DNA of 64,000 nt from Casuarius casuarius (taxonomy: Eukaryota; Chordata; Aves; Casuariiformes; Casuariidae), in assembly GCA_003342895.1 (NCBI GenBank), contig PTFA01000230.1, forward strand, positions 496,001 to 560,000. The letters run 5' to 3'. The position numbers and the translations under genes are program-made. Below are positions 1-10,433 of this stretch, in pieces (the first letter of the stretch is position 1; every line of letters starts with the position of its first letter). The notes below the pieces were generated by a model that saw only the letters and a program-made list of their open reading frames with translations, ran no database searches and had not been told where the DNA came from.

Positions 1-935
1 TGTTTTTTATGGTCTTCCTAGGGCAGGTCGATTGACTCTGGAATACTCTCACCTGTTAAAGGGTACTGTTGGTTCAAAAAGTCAGTGGAAAGAAAGAGAC
101 TATCTGGGCATAGATAATCTCTTAATTTTCACAGTATTGGTTTGTGTGCATTCCAAAGGGGTAAATTTTGCTGAATTTGTGATGGTGCGTAGAAGTTTAT
201 AAGGATAACATGACTTATTTTTATTTGGTAATCCTGGCAATAGCGATGAACACAGGAAAATCATTTTATTTCAGAAAACGTGCTAGCATGGATTTTGAAG
301 TATTTGCTTTCTGAGAGTTTAATAATTTGAGTTTGATAATGTCTTAAAAGAAAAAAACAAGCCCTTAACTCTCAACGGCTTGCAAACTGTGAAGGTGACT
401 TTTTTAATAACCTGTATTTTGTTGTATAAAAATAGGACATGCTAGGGACACTTTTGAGAAACTTAATTGATCAAGCAAGCAGGATTATTGCTGTCTTTAG
501 AATGCTTATGGAAGGAATGTATGTGAGAGAGAAGTGAGCTTGACACACTACCATACAAGCCTATTTGTATGCTGTCAGAGTATGTTAAGCTCATGACATT
601 TCTTTTTCCTTCTCTATCTCCAAAATACTTCAAATTCAATAATTGTGGTTAGGCTATTTTGGAAAGATGTCTCTAGACATTTTAAAATGGAAGCTGGGAA
701 GGGATTCAAGGGCAGGAGTTCTCAACCAGCATTTGAAAGCAAGTTATCTTAAATACACTGCTGCTTAATCTAAAATTAACCAAAAAGTGTCTATAATATT
801 TCAGGTCAGGTCTCTAGTTAAATCTGGAGAAATCAGAGTATGTGCTTGTTATCCAGTCAACTTGGATTGCCTTCTTTTTTCCCCCCCTCTCTCTCACTGT
901 GCTTCTGACATTTTCCTGTATCTTACTCTTCCCAG
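1..935 (+). other. GMDS: GMDS intron 1, 3' end (partial)
   Basis: This is non-coding sequence upstream of the first recognisable exon. No exon-like open frame was found in it. The last 70 bases form a long pyrimidine-rich tract (about 866-933) that ends in a CAG acceptor at 933-935. A good branch-point match (CTGAC, branch A at 908) lies 28 nt before the exon. The exon carrying the start codon and most of the glycine-rich loop must lie upstream of the window. Confidence 0.8.
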
Positions 936-980
936 GATGGATCGTACTTGGCTGAGTTCCTGCTGGAAAAAGGCTATGAG
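936..980 (+). CDS. GMDS: GMDS coding exon 2 (GDP-mannose 4,6-dehydratase, N-terminal Rossmann segment)
   Basis: GMDS is an extended short-chain dehydrogenase/reductase. It converts GDP-D-mannose to GDP-4-keto-6-deoxy-D-mannose in the cytosol with bound NADP, the first step of de novo GDP-fucose synthesis. This 45-base exon reads DGSYLAEFLLEKGYE in phase 0, about residues 35-49 of the roughly 372-residue vertebrate protein. Its opening Asp-Gly completes the glycine-rich GxxGxxG dinucleotide loop begun in exon 1, and the rest is the first Rossmann helix. It is flanked by a CAG acceptor with a strong polypyrimidine tract and by a GAG/GTGAGT donor. It is too short to score as an ORF; the match to the family and the in-frame continuation into the exon at 5712 identify it. 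I see no frameshift or missing key residue. Confidence 0.93.
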
Positions 981-1636
981 GTGAGTGACTCGGTGACTGA
1001 CTGCAGGCTGATGGAATCATTTGGATGCTGCAACTCTAGCTTCCTTTGCTTCTGTCCTTCTCTGTGTATGTTTTCCACTCAACCTAGATAACAAATCAAA
1101 ACTCCAGAGAAGAATGTGCAACACAGCCTGTAATCATGCCAGCTTATTGTACTATTTATCATCTAATGTCCACTGGTGAATTCCCTCTGCTCCTCAGGGT
1201 ATAGCTGCTTTGCATGTTTCCCGCCAACTTAGATAAGCAACAACCTGTGTAAGCCAAAACTGTAAAGAATTAGAGAATAATTTATGATGCAATGTACCAC
1301 ATGAAGGGGAAAAAAGGAGAGAAAAAAAAAAAGAATGAGAGATTCTTGCTCACAATGAAGGCCCTTTTGTGTCGGCAGTTGTACTTCAGCAATAAAAATC
1401 TTGCTAATCCATGTCAGGCTCGTGCTGAAAATTTAAACAGAGTTTGTTTTCTAAGAAGCATTCTGGTTTCTTTGTAGAAATTTAGACTTCTGGGAACGTT
1501 GCTTCCCACTCTTTCTCTTGGATTAATTATATTCTTCCTTTGCATATGAGCCTTGTTTCCCTTTTCCTTAAAATAAAGGGAGTCAGACTCCTTACTTCCT
1601 GCTGCATAACTCTACTAAGCAAAATTGTCCTTTTTT

Positions 1637-1654
1637 GAGGGGGGGAGGTGGGGG
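1637..1654 (+). repeat. G-rich tract
   Basis: Near-uninterrupted G run (GA GGGGGGG A GG T GGGGG pattern) directly after a T6 stretch. It is a low-complexity tract that could form a G-quadruplex in DNA or in the nascent GMDS intron. Confidence 0.6.
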
Positions 1655-3385
1655 CTTGCCAATTCAACGATAATATTACTATGGTACGATTTGATGGTTT
1701 CAAATCATTTTAGGTATGTATCTGAGAATGTTTGCCTGCTCAGTCATGAGCAGTGCTTCCAATAGGTGTGATCATGGAAAGGAGGAGGAAAGGGATGATC
1801 AGATAATTCTCTCACAATGTAGTATTTTGTGGTTTTTTGGTAAAAGACAGTACTCTAATTCTAGTGTGGACTTTTACTACCTCTGTTGTAACTGCTGCAT
1901 AGCTAAATAAGAAACCTCTTTTTTTAGACAATCTGCATTTTTCATCCTTTTGCTTGTGATTAATCTTGCCTTGCTTATTGCATTCATTCTACTGCTTTGC
2001 TGGTTGATTTGCTTTTGGATGTGGGTTTTAGGTGTTGTAAATTGCTTTTTACATAATACAAAATAGTAAAAATTTCTCCATTCCATTTGGGGAAGAAAGG
2101 TATCATTTTCATTGCTTCTGCTACTTTACAGGTAAAAGCACACACTCTTTCCTAGTCCACAATGAAACTAAGAACTGCTAACTGAAACTAGAATGAAATA
2201 CGACCCTCTCCACAGTAGAAAGATTACAATAAGTGGGCAGAAGTATTTTTTTCCTTTCTTTTCCTCAACTCTCCATATGTTTGTTGGAATTCTTTCCTAC
2301 ATTCCTTCTTATTTAGAGATCTTTGTTCCTCATTAACTGAACAGCAGAGCAAATATAATAATCTATGTGTAGTAACATAAGGATATTCAAAAATAAAGCA
2401 TGTATGTTATCAGTTATTTGTAACAGAAAAAAAATTTAAGACTGAAATCACTGAATTGGACTACCACTTATAGGGAAAATCTTCTTTTCAGTTATAAACT
2501 AGTTTTGCATGATGCAACTTTATTGATTTCTCTTTTTCTTGTTTTTCTTTCCAAATAACTGGGTGATAATTTGAATAATGACAGATTGAATATTGCAGTG
2601 GTGCTGAATTTATCCTTAAAACACAAAACAGTATTTTTATTTAGCTGTAATGGAACTGAGTTCTTATAACTACAACAGTTGAAGGTATTTGAATCCTAGT
2701 GGAAGTGGAGAAAAGGGATAAGAAAGAATGTCATTTTTTCTTCATCTCAGCTCATTTTATTGTAACCATAGTGTTCAGTCTTTAAAATACATGCATTACT
2801 AACTTAGCTCCTAAAATCCAAGTAATACAGCATATATAGCATGTGATCTGTAATGTGGACTTACTTCAGTGATACCGCTTTTATATGTGCAGCTGTGTCT
2901 GTGCTGAAGTACTAGCTTGCATCGTGGCCTAAACATTCCTTCTAGCCCTATGAGATGCCTGAATACATCTGATGCAATTCATCTTCCCAGGCTCAGGTGC
3001 AAGGCAAGTTTGTGCAGTGTGATTCTTTAGGGTAAGATGTCTCCCTGAGAGTCTCCCTGTGGTTTCTCTTGGCTTTGAAGAAGTTGATATTGATATATCA
3101 TGCTTATTAAGAAAAGAATAGCAGAGATGTAGGGCTTCTGGACAATATAGATAGTTATCTAGTATATACGCTTGCATTTCAAAAACTGCTACATGAGGAG
3201 ACAATGTTTTGGTACAAGGGTATGACAGATGCATTGTCTTTTTCTGATAAAGTTCAATCCATTTCCAGTAAAATAGATTGTGAATTTCTGTCTGGAAAGC
3301 TCATAAACCAGCATTTGTTTAGTTTGAGATTTCTTTGCTGTTTATGGACAACATCTTTCAACTGACCAGAAAATCGGTTAAGACT

Positions 3386-3387
<2 letters not shown>

Positions 3388-3419
<32 letters not shown>
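3388..3419 (+). repeat. Poly-T tract (32 T)
   Basis: Uninterrupted T run in intron 2. No retrotransposon body or target-site duplication was recognised beside it, so it is called a simple homopolymer, not a retrocopy tail. Its length is likely polymorphic or prone to sequencing error. Confidence 0.85.
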
Positions 3420-3422
<3 letters not shown>

Positions 3423-5110
3423 TATCAGACTGTCTAAAGAAAGATCAAACCCTATTAAGAAAAATCTAGTGATTTTGCATTCTTAACTAGATTAACCAGT
3501 TTGCACACATTTTGGCTTCTCACAAAGTTTGCATTTCACCTGTCCCATGCAGACAAAAGCATCTTTCATCAGTTCTTATAGTAATATTGCTGTCATGGAT
3601 TAAGCATTTGGCAGGTTTTCTTTTTCTTATATATGCATACCAGAAAAAGGCGTGGGGGGAAAAAAATAAAAGCTGGGTTTGAGTGTTTCCTTGTTATTGC
3701 TGGATGCAAGAAGCTGTCTGTATTTGTTTATTTGCTGAAAGTGTTTGAAGTCCTGGGGTGATTGCGTTTAACATGTCTCATTGGTCAAATGCTAGTATCA
3801 CAGTCATTCAGCTGACACAAAGCTCAAGCAAGTATAATCTTTCATCAAGCTTTAAGCTGGCAAGATTTGACTTATTGGTCAACGGTTTGTGTGAACTTGA
3901 ATTTCAGCATGACTTAATTCCAAGTTAGATAATTGAGAGCTCAAGAAGTCTCTCATCAAGGCTTTAAGTCAAAATATTTAATTTTGCTAGAACAGTTGTA
4001 GAGAGCTTCAGTTAACTTCCTTTTGAATAGTTTGATACTTTAAAATGGCAAAGTCTAATTTTGCTCAGGAAAACAGATGTTCAGGTTAAACCATTTCCAA
4101 CATCTTGTGCAAAAGCAAAGTTGTTATGGAGGTGCCTTTTGAAAGCATTTCCCTATAACCTTTATGTCCCTATAAAAATAAATTATCCACATATTGCATA
4201 AATAATTATTTTGATGGGAATTCTTACTAGACAACTTTTAATTAAAACTTCATAAATTTATTGCTTAATGGAAGGAATTTATTTTTGGCGCCATGTTTCT
4301 AAGGGTTACCTGTTGAGCCTCAAAATGCAGTATTTTATTGGGTTGCGAAAAGTTTAGCACTTGGATTCTAGAACAAGGTATGTTGTGTGAGCATATTGGG
4401 TAGTTAGGTGGTAAAGAGATTTTATGTGAGGAAATAGGTATCATGAATTTGACATGCACATCTTAAAGATGAAAATATTGCACAATAATTACAGAGCTTG
4501 CCACCAAAAGGTCATTCATAACGTAGCAAACTGGTCTCACTCTGAGGCTGTGCATACCTTTTTACTCAGTTAAGCTTCAAACTTGAAATGGAGTAAAATG
4601 TGTTTTCAGCATGTCTAGCTATAGTTAGACATGTGCTTTTTAAAAATTCTGTTCCTGCTGACAGTATGCTCGCAGGTTCAAGTTAACATGAAGCGAGAGG
4701 CTAAAGTGATGGCCCAACCCGAGTGAGTATAGGATGCATCATACAGTAAGGGGTCTCTTTCAGAAATAAAGGGCAGGGAGAAGTGGAGGGCAGAATCAGG
4801 TGTTGAAGTTTGATTCCACTTGTGCAAGCACAATTTCTGCAGCTGGTGACCTAAACTAACATAAATTTTGGCAGCAAGTATGGTGCTATCTTACATAAGG
4901 AGTAATTGGGTTCAGTGTTCAAACAATTTCTCTAATGTATTAAACACAAACAGGATTTTCTTTAATGTTAGTCAGACTGCTGGTTTTTTTCACTTACTTA
5001 TTTATCATAGCTGGTTAAAGGAAATTCCCAACCTGCATTTCAGCCTTAAACTTGCCTGTGTGTCTCATAACCCATCTCAGAGAACTGACTCATGAGGTTC
5101 AAAAAATAGG

Positions 5111-5149
5111 ACTGACTGTTCTTCCTGGTGTGCTGGAAGAACAGACAGT
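5111..5149 (+). other. Short hairpin in GMDS intron 2
   Basis: Two perfectly complementary 10-base arms (5116-5125 and 5135-5144) enclose a 9-base loop. Past a 2x2 internal loop the pairing extends by three further pairs (5111-5113 with 5147-5149). The arms also hold everted TGTTCT and AGAACA steroid-receptor half-sites. The stem is too short for a typical miRNA precursor, and its function is unknown. Confidence 0.4.
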
Positions 5150-5711
5150 GAATAACAGCTGGTTTTAAGAATATATTTGGGCCTTGCTGCTGCTGCTTTC
5201 TTTCCCCTTGACTTTTTCTTCTCTTCTCACCTGTTCCTCTTTTCCTTTCCTCAGTGCCATCTCCTGCCACAGTTTTTTTCTGTGCCCCTCTCTTTTGGCT
5301 CCAGAAAGGCTCCTCTATAGCCTGCTAGAAGTCTAACAACTTGGGCTCCACATACTGCTTCCCCCACTGCAGCAGTGTTGGCAGGTTTCCCTCACGAGGA
5401 GATGGTGCTCTAGAGCAGTTCAGTGTGTTCTCTGTCTTGTGCAAGATGCTTGGGCTGTGAGTGGTGTGTCAACAAGGGAGAAGATGGAACAGTTCAAGGG
5501 TACTGAACAAACACAGCAACGTCAGAGCTCATCTTGGAGTATTATGTTAGGATTTTGTTAACTGTTTGTCTTTAGTTTAGGAATGGAGACAAACTCTGAT
5601 TACCTGGTTTAAGGGTTAGGCCTGTGTATTTGAAAGAAGAGATGATGAACATTTCCCTTTTTCTTTTTTGTTTACCATTTCCTTTGATCTTTTTCCGCGT
5701 TTAATCCACAG

Positions 5712-5799
5712 GTGCATGGAATCGTTCGTCGATCTAGTTCTTTTAATACAGGCCGGATTGAACATCTCTATAAGAACCCACAGGCTCACACTGAAGGAA
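5712..5799 (+). CDS. GMDS: GMDS coding exon 3 (NADP-binding segment)
   Basis: This 88-base exon continues in phase 0 from exon 2 and ends after the first base of an Asn codon completed by exon 4. It starts [15 protein letters not shown], the end of the second Rossmann strand and the following loop. In GMDS and its bacterial homologue Gmd, the Arg-Arg-Ser-Ser loop recognises the 2'-phosphate of NADP, which sets cofactor preference. The exon then reads [14 protein letters not shown]. The acceptor is TCCACAG after a T-rich tract and the donor is A/GTAAGA. The frame is intact over 29 codons plus one base, about residues 50-78. The exon-2/exon-3 junction is the one expected for the vertebrate gene. 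Confidence 0.95.
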
Positions 5800-8422
5800 G
5801 TAAGAATTTGTTTTTATATTTGAAATTTCTTAGAGTTTGTGGGTTGTTTGGTGGAGGAGGAAGGGAATTTCACAATCAGTTTCCTGTACCTAAATTGTAC
5901 CAACTAGCAGTCGCTTTAAAGCTGCCCTTGATTTTAGGATTGGCTATATAGCTGAAACTTCCTAGCTAAGCTTTGCTTTTCTCTGATGTTAGCTGCTCTA
6001 GCTCAGAATGAAAAGAACTGATGATTTTTCTCTGATCAAAATGTGACACAAAGTACATATATTTTTGTGCGTGAGAATTATCAAGAGGGGAAAACATTAG
6101 AGGGGCACAGAAAGGCATTTTCTATTGTATAAAAATGCTGACATAGTGTTCATACAAATAGGTGAGTAGCAGCAATTAGAAAATGGCTTAACCTGCAATA
6201 AGCTGTTTGAGGTTAAAAGCACTGAGAGAGTAGAATAGAGGTAGAGATATTAGAACTGAGATATTAGAATAGGTTTTCAAGACAATTGTCTTAAACATCT
6301 CCTTTTTTTTAACCAATGTGTTTGTTCTTGATGCAGTTGAATAGGCTTTTACATAGACATGAGATTTTATGCTATTAGTGAAATAATTATTTTTCATTGC
6401 ATGTTTGGTTTCCTTTCGTTTGATTTGTGTGGCCTACCCTTCATAGTTTCTGGGCCACATTTGCATAGCATAAAAAGAAACAACTGAAATCCTGCTATAT
6501 TCCTTTCAATGGAACCAGTCCCATTTACACAGTACAAAATATTCTACAATAAGAAAATCACACTTTATATATTATGATTGTCTCTTTTGAGAAGAGAGAC
6601 TCTTCTGACTCCAGAATAACCTGTATGTTTCCAGAAGATACGTTCATTTGTTCCTCTGTTTTGCCCAGCCACCTTTTTAGTGACTATATGAGCCTTTTAG
6701 GAGGGATAAGAAACTTTTTTGAAGCTTGGACAGCTTGCATGACAATATGAATAAGATGTGATCAATTCTTGGTGATGACAGGAAGAATGAATGTTTGGAC
6801 CTTCTGAATTTCTGCATTCCTGGAAGTTACTACTCAAAATGTGCTGTTCATTTTAGTCAATGTGTAGTTCTTCACATTATGTATATTTTGTAGAGAAAAA
6901 GGCATTGTTATCACTAAATATCTCCCTGTGATATACAAATCATGTCTTTTGAAGTCTGCTTTCTGCTATGGTTAAACAGAACCAATGGTATCAAAATCTA
7001 ATTGCATTATATGTTACGATTTATTTGGTCTTCATTTTTTTTAATATTTAATTTTTGACAGTGCTTCAGTGGCATTTACAAGGCTTTCTGTGAATAGTTG
7101 CTATTTATTGGACACTGCTAGTAAAAATATCTTACTGAGAGGAGCAAAAAAAATGAATATAGTATCTTCATGAAGAACACTGAACATGGTGTTTCCATCA
7201 AGGACAATGTAAGCGATGTGTTTCCCATGACTTAAATTCACAAGGCAAAATGAAGCAAAGAAATCAAATAGGAAGCTGTTCTTCATGAGGACCATCTTGT
7301 GAATATGCAAGTGACTTGTGAAGATAGTGTATTATAATTAACATAGAAAGAAATATTAGACAAAAGGGCTGGAAGAGAAGTAAAAGAAAGCAAACCTTAG
7401 ATATTTTACCCCACTTCTTATCTCATTTTCCTTTAACTGAGGAATGTAACCATATGAATTGAAGGAGGAGGAATTGGACTTGGAATCTCAGGAAAGGCTG
7501 TTCCATGGCAACTATTTTGAAACAATGGGTTTCCAGGCAGTACTGGAGGAAGTAAAGAAGCAATAGTGATTGATGTGAACAAAAACTCTAAATTTTTGTT
7601 TGCCCTATGTGTTCTTCCCATGAGGAAAGGATTACATGTTGCAAGGAGAAGGTCTCATAAACAGTGGATCTCTTAATAAAAATGAAATCAAGTAAAGAAA
7701 ACTAGGTTATAGGGTTCCCTGAAGCAAGTCCTCCAGCTACTGCTTGCTAAGGAGGCTTTCAGATTGGATAATTTTATTAATATCAATCAGTGCTTGCCCA
7801 AAGGTTTTGGCATTTGATCTGTGCTTATAAATCTTTGCATGAAATAAACACCATCTCTAGTAAGTCTTTCCACTTAACCTGTTATTCTTGAAAGACTTCT
7901 TTTTCACCGTTCAAAAAATAACGCTGCCTTGTGCCCTGCTCCACCTCCAAAAAAACTATTTGAATAAGAAGCTTTGAAGACTGATGGTCGACCAAAGTGG
8001 GCACTCCCAGAGGTTTAAATTTAGCTAAATTGTGAGAGAGCATCTCTGTGGCTCCACTTGGTGCAGCTTGCAGTGCATCTTCCCCTTGGAAAGCTCTGAG
8101 ATTGTTTTCTGGCCTGAGGATGGTGGTAGAGCTGGAGTTTGCTGGCGTAGGAAGAGGGAAGCCAGACTGTGGCACCTCCTTCCTGCCCAGCTGCTGCTTA
8201 GCCTGTAGAGTAACCTGCTGCTCTTTCAGACCCAAAAGCTGCTTACAGAACTGCCTGGGCCTCCTCTTGTAATAGTGTCTTCCGCTCTGGAGCATTCTGC
8301 TATCCCAAAGGCTGGCTCAGCAATCAGGGAGATTTTATTTAACACCAGAAGGAGGTAAGCAGAGGAAAAGATTTCTATTGCCTGGGAGAGGTTTTCTTTA
8401 CTGGTGCGGATAGGGCAGTGTA

Positions 8423-8455
8423 TTTTTTTTCTTTTTTTTTTTTTTTCTTTCTCCT
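8423..8455 (+). repeat. T-rich low-complexity tract
   Basis: T8-C-T15-C-T3 followed by mixed pyrimidines. This is a simple repeat in intron 3; the lysine-run open frames on the minus strand here are artefacts of it. Confidence 0.75.
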
Positions 8456-10294
8456 GCTCCCAGCAGCCCGCAGAATTGTCCTGGAAAAGGTGGCAACTGC
8501 CACCAAGGAAACTGGATAACCTGTGCTTGCTGGTGGTCTCTGTTTACACTGTTGCAAGAAAAATGCAGCAGCCCTCTAGGGGGTCTGGACTCCAACAGTT
8601 TTGAGGATTACAGGTTAACACCAGTATCCAAACCTGTTTGTCCTATAACCATATGGGATCTTGTGCATGCTTTGGCCCACAGGCAAAACTAATTTCATGT
8701 ATTGAATTTCACTTTAGAAGCAGGATAGTTGCATTCCCTACAAGTGGAAACTTAGTGTTGTTCTGGCACAGCCTGTACAGAATGCATTGCAGGAATGCAG
8801 GCAGCCCACGGCATGGATAATTGATGTGTATGTACGAAAGGGGTCATAACCTGCTTGCCATCCCCCAAATTTCAATCACACGTATCTAAAAGCATTAGTA
8901 TTCCCTTGTCTGTTAGCCATAGCCTCAGCTAGGAACTTAGATCTCTTTTCAGAACTGTCCCGCTTTTGCATAGACATTGCCTTAAAAGGTATCAGGAATA
9001 TGCTGAACACATCTCTGAACAGTGTTTTAAAATGTACTCCATAATCATTTTATAGTCTCTTGTAATATACCTTACATTTCTTGGTTTAAAGATTAAAAAA
9101 AAATTTGCAAATTGGTTAAATCTGTGGATAATACAGCCCCCAAAAGTGACCATCCTTGTTTGTCAAATTGGAAGACTGCAAAACTGCACTGGAGTTGGAA
9201 TGTTTTTCTGGAGATAATGCATTGCAAACCTAAATTTACTAAGGTCAAAAGCATCAAATAAAAACTTGTGTAAATATGGCATCTGAATGTAAACAGCTAA
9301 TTCTTCAATGTTTATAAGAAAAGGTTTTTTTATAAAGAAAGGTGGTTGTTGTTGTTGAACAGATGTATGAATGGCCATGTGGTGGTGGTATTGTTTTTAA
9401 AGTAAGAGGAAAATGAGACCTGTTTATCAGAGTGAATCAGAATGAATTTCATTTTAGGAATAAATTCTTGACAGGGTAGTGTCTGAAACCAAGGACAAGT
9501 TGATAAGCCATTGTGACATGCTGTATTAACTTTGACAGGAACTGACCTCATGCTCTCACCTCCTTTTTCACATACCACTTAGAAACTAACCCAATCAGGA
9601 AAAGATAAATATCAGCTGCATGACTGATATATCTGACCACATTTGAAATTTGTGTGTGTAATGTCATAATGCGTATTTCACTGCCAGATACAATTCTTTT
9701 CTGAAATTACTCTTTCCTTTGCAGTGTATACCTATATCATTAAAATGGAAAACTGTTGTAACAAATGCAGCAAGTCATAGGGTAATATTATCTAAATTTA
9801 AATGTTCAGCTCATAGATAGCTTAGGCATTTTTAGTATCTTTTCTTTGCTAGTCACATTGTGAAACTATTTGCAGTGAGGTGTGCAACTTCATTTCAGGA
9901 AGGAGGAGAAAACCATCAAATGTATGCTTAAGTTATTGAAAATGTTGGTGAGTAAAAGGTTGGAAACCTAAACTAAGATAATACTTGGTGGCCAAGATTA
10001 TGTATATGATACTGATCTAATTTATATAACCTGGCTTAATGAAGTGTAAATGATTGAATAAATGATATACCTGAATGTTGTCAGGTAAATCGGATTTTTT
10101 TAAAAGGAAAATCTAAAATGGTGCTTGTTGCTCCCACAGGGAAATCTATATTGTGTTTAAAGAGGAAAAAAAAAAAACAAACAAACCTTGCCTACCCACT
10201 GTTCTCTTAACTTTTCTCAGCAAATGTTTATTTAGATTTTAAATCTGGAATAGGATCTTGACCAAGAATGCTAGATTGTTTTGGGACTAGAGTG

Positions 10295-10323
10295 TATTAA
10301 CAGCATGTTCTTAAACTCCGAAG
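10295..10323 (+). promoter_or_regulatory. GMDS: Branch point and acceptor of GMDS exon 4
   Basis: TATTAAC at 10295-10301 matches the yUnAy branch consensus, with branch A at 10300, 23 nt before the exon. The AG at 10302-10303 is too close to the branch to be used. The next AG (10322-10323) is the one that keeps the GMDS frame. The intervening tract is poor in pyrimidines and the base at -3 is A, an unfavoured choice. Confidence 0.6.
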
Positions 10324-10433
10324 ACATGAAGCTGCACTATGGTGATCTCACGGACAGCACCTGCTTGGTGAAGATCATTAATGAAGTTAAACCCACTGAG
10401 ATATACAACCTGGGAGCTCAGAGCCACGTCAAG
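10324..10433 (+). CDS. GMDS: GMDS coding exon 4 (Rossmann core, NADP-contact motifs)
   Basis: This 110-base exon is 2 bases completing the split Asn codon plus 36 codons, about residues 79-115. It contains [11 protein letters not shown], whose Gly-Asp-Leu-Thr-Asp contacts the adenine side of NADP, and [12 protein letters not shown]. The latter holds the Asn-Leu-Gly-Ala-Gln-Ser family version of the SDR NAG motif lining the cofactor and active-site floor. The reading frame follows uninterrupted from exon 3. The donor AAG/GTGAGT is near consensus. The next coding segment, which should open with the Ser-Phe-Asp-Leu region and lead to the catalytic Thr/Glu and YxxxK residues, is not found in the remaining 53.5 kb, so the following intron is long. 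Confidence 0.95.

Larger units (their letters stand above)
981..5711 (+). other. GMDS: GMDS intron 2 (4731 bp)
   Basis: This intron is bounded by GTGAGT and a TCCACAG acceptor. It is AT-rich unique sequence with no recognisable interspersed repeat. It contains a G-rich tract near 1637-1654, a 32-base T tract at 3388-3419, a short perfect hairpin at 5116-5144 and a pyrimidine-rich cryptic acceptor at 5254. Open frames in it (for example the 101-codon one on the minus strand at 2929-3234) resemble nothing I recognise and are probably chance. Confidence 0.88.
5800..10323 (+). other. GMDS: GMDS intron 3 (4524 bp)
   Basis: The donor is GTAAGA and the acceptor CGAAG. The sequence is unique and AT-rich. 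A T-rich low-complexity tract lies at 8423-8455. A slightly GC-richer stretch at 7880-8300 carries a 137-codon minus-strand open frame with no family I recognise. The acceptor end has a weak pyrimidine tract but a near-consensus branch point with its A at 10300. No other gene is seen. Confidence 0.88.

Noticed and set aside
787..984. 65-codon plus-strand frame overlapping exon 2
   Set aside because: It reads the exon in the wrong phase; the GMDS frame begins at 936 after the splice acceptor.
3388..3419. Poly-T as the tail of a minus-strand retrocopy
   Set aside because: No gene-like sequence or target-site duplication flanks it; bird CR1 does not end in poly-A and processed retrocopies are rare in birds.
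8375..8604. Overlapping frames on both strands with Lys or Phe runs
   Set aside because: They are generated by the T-rich low-complexity tract at 8423-8455.
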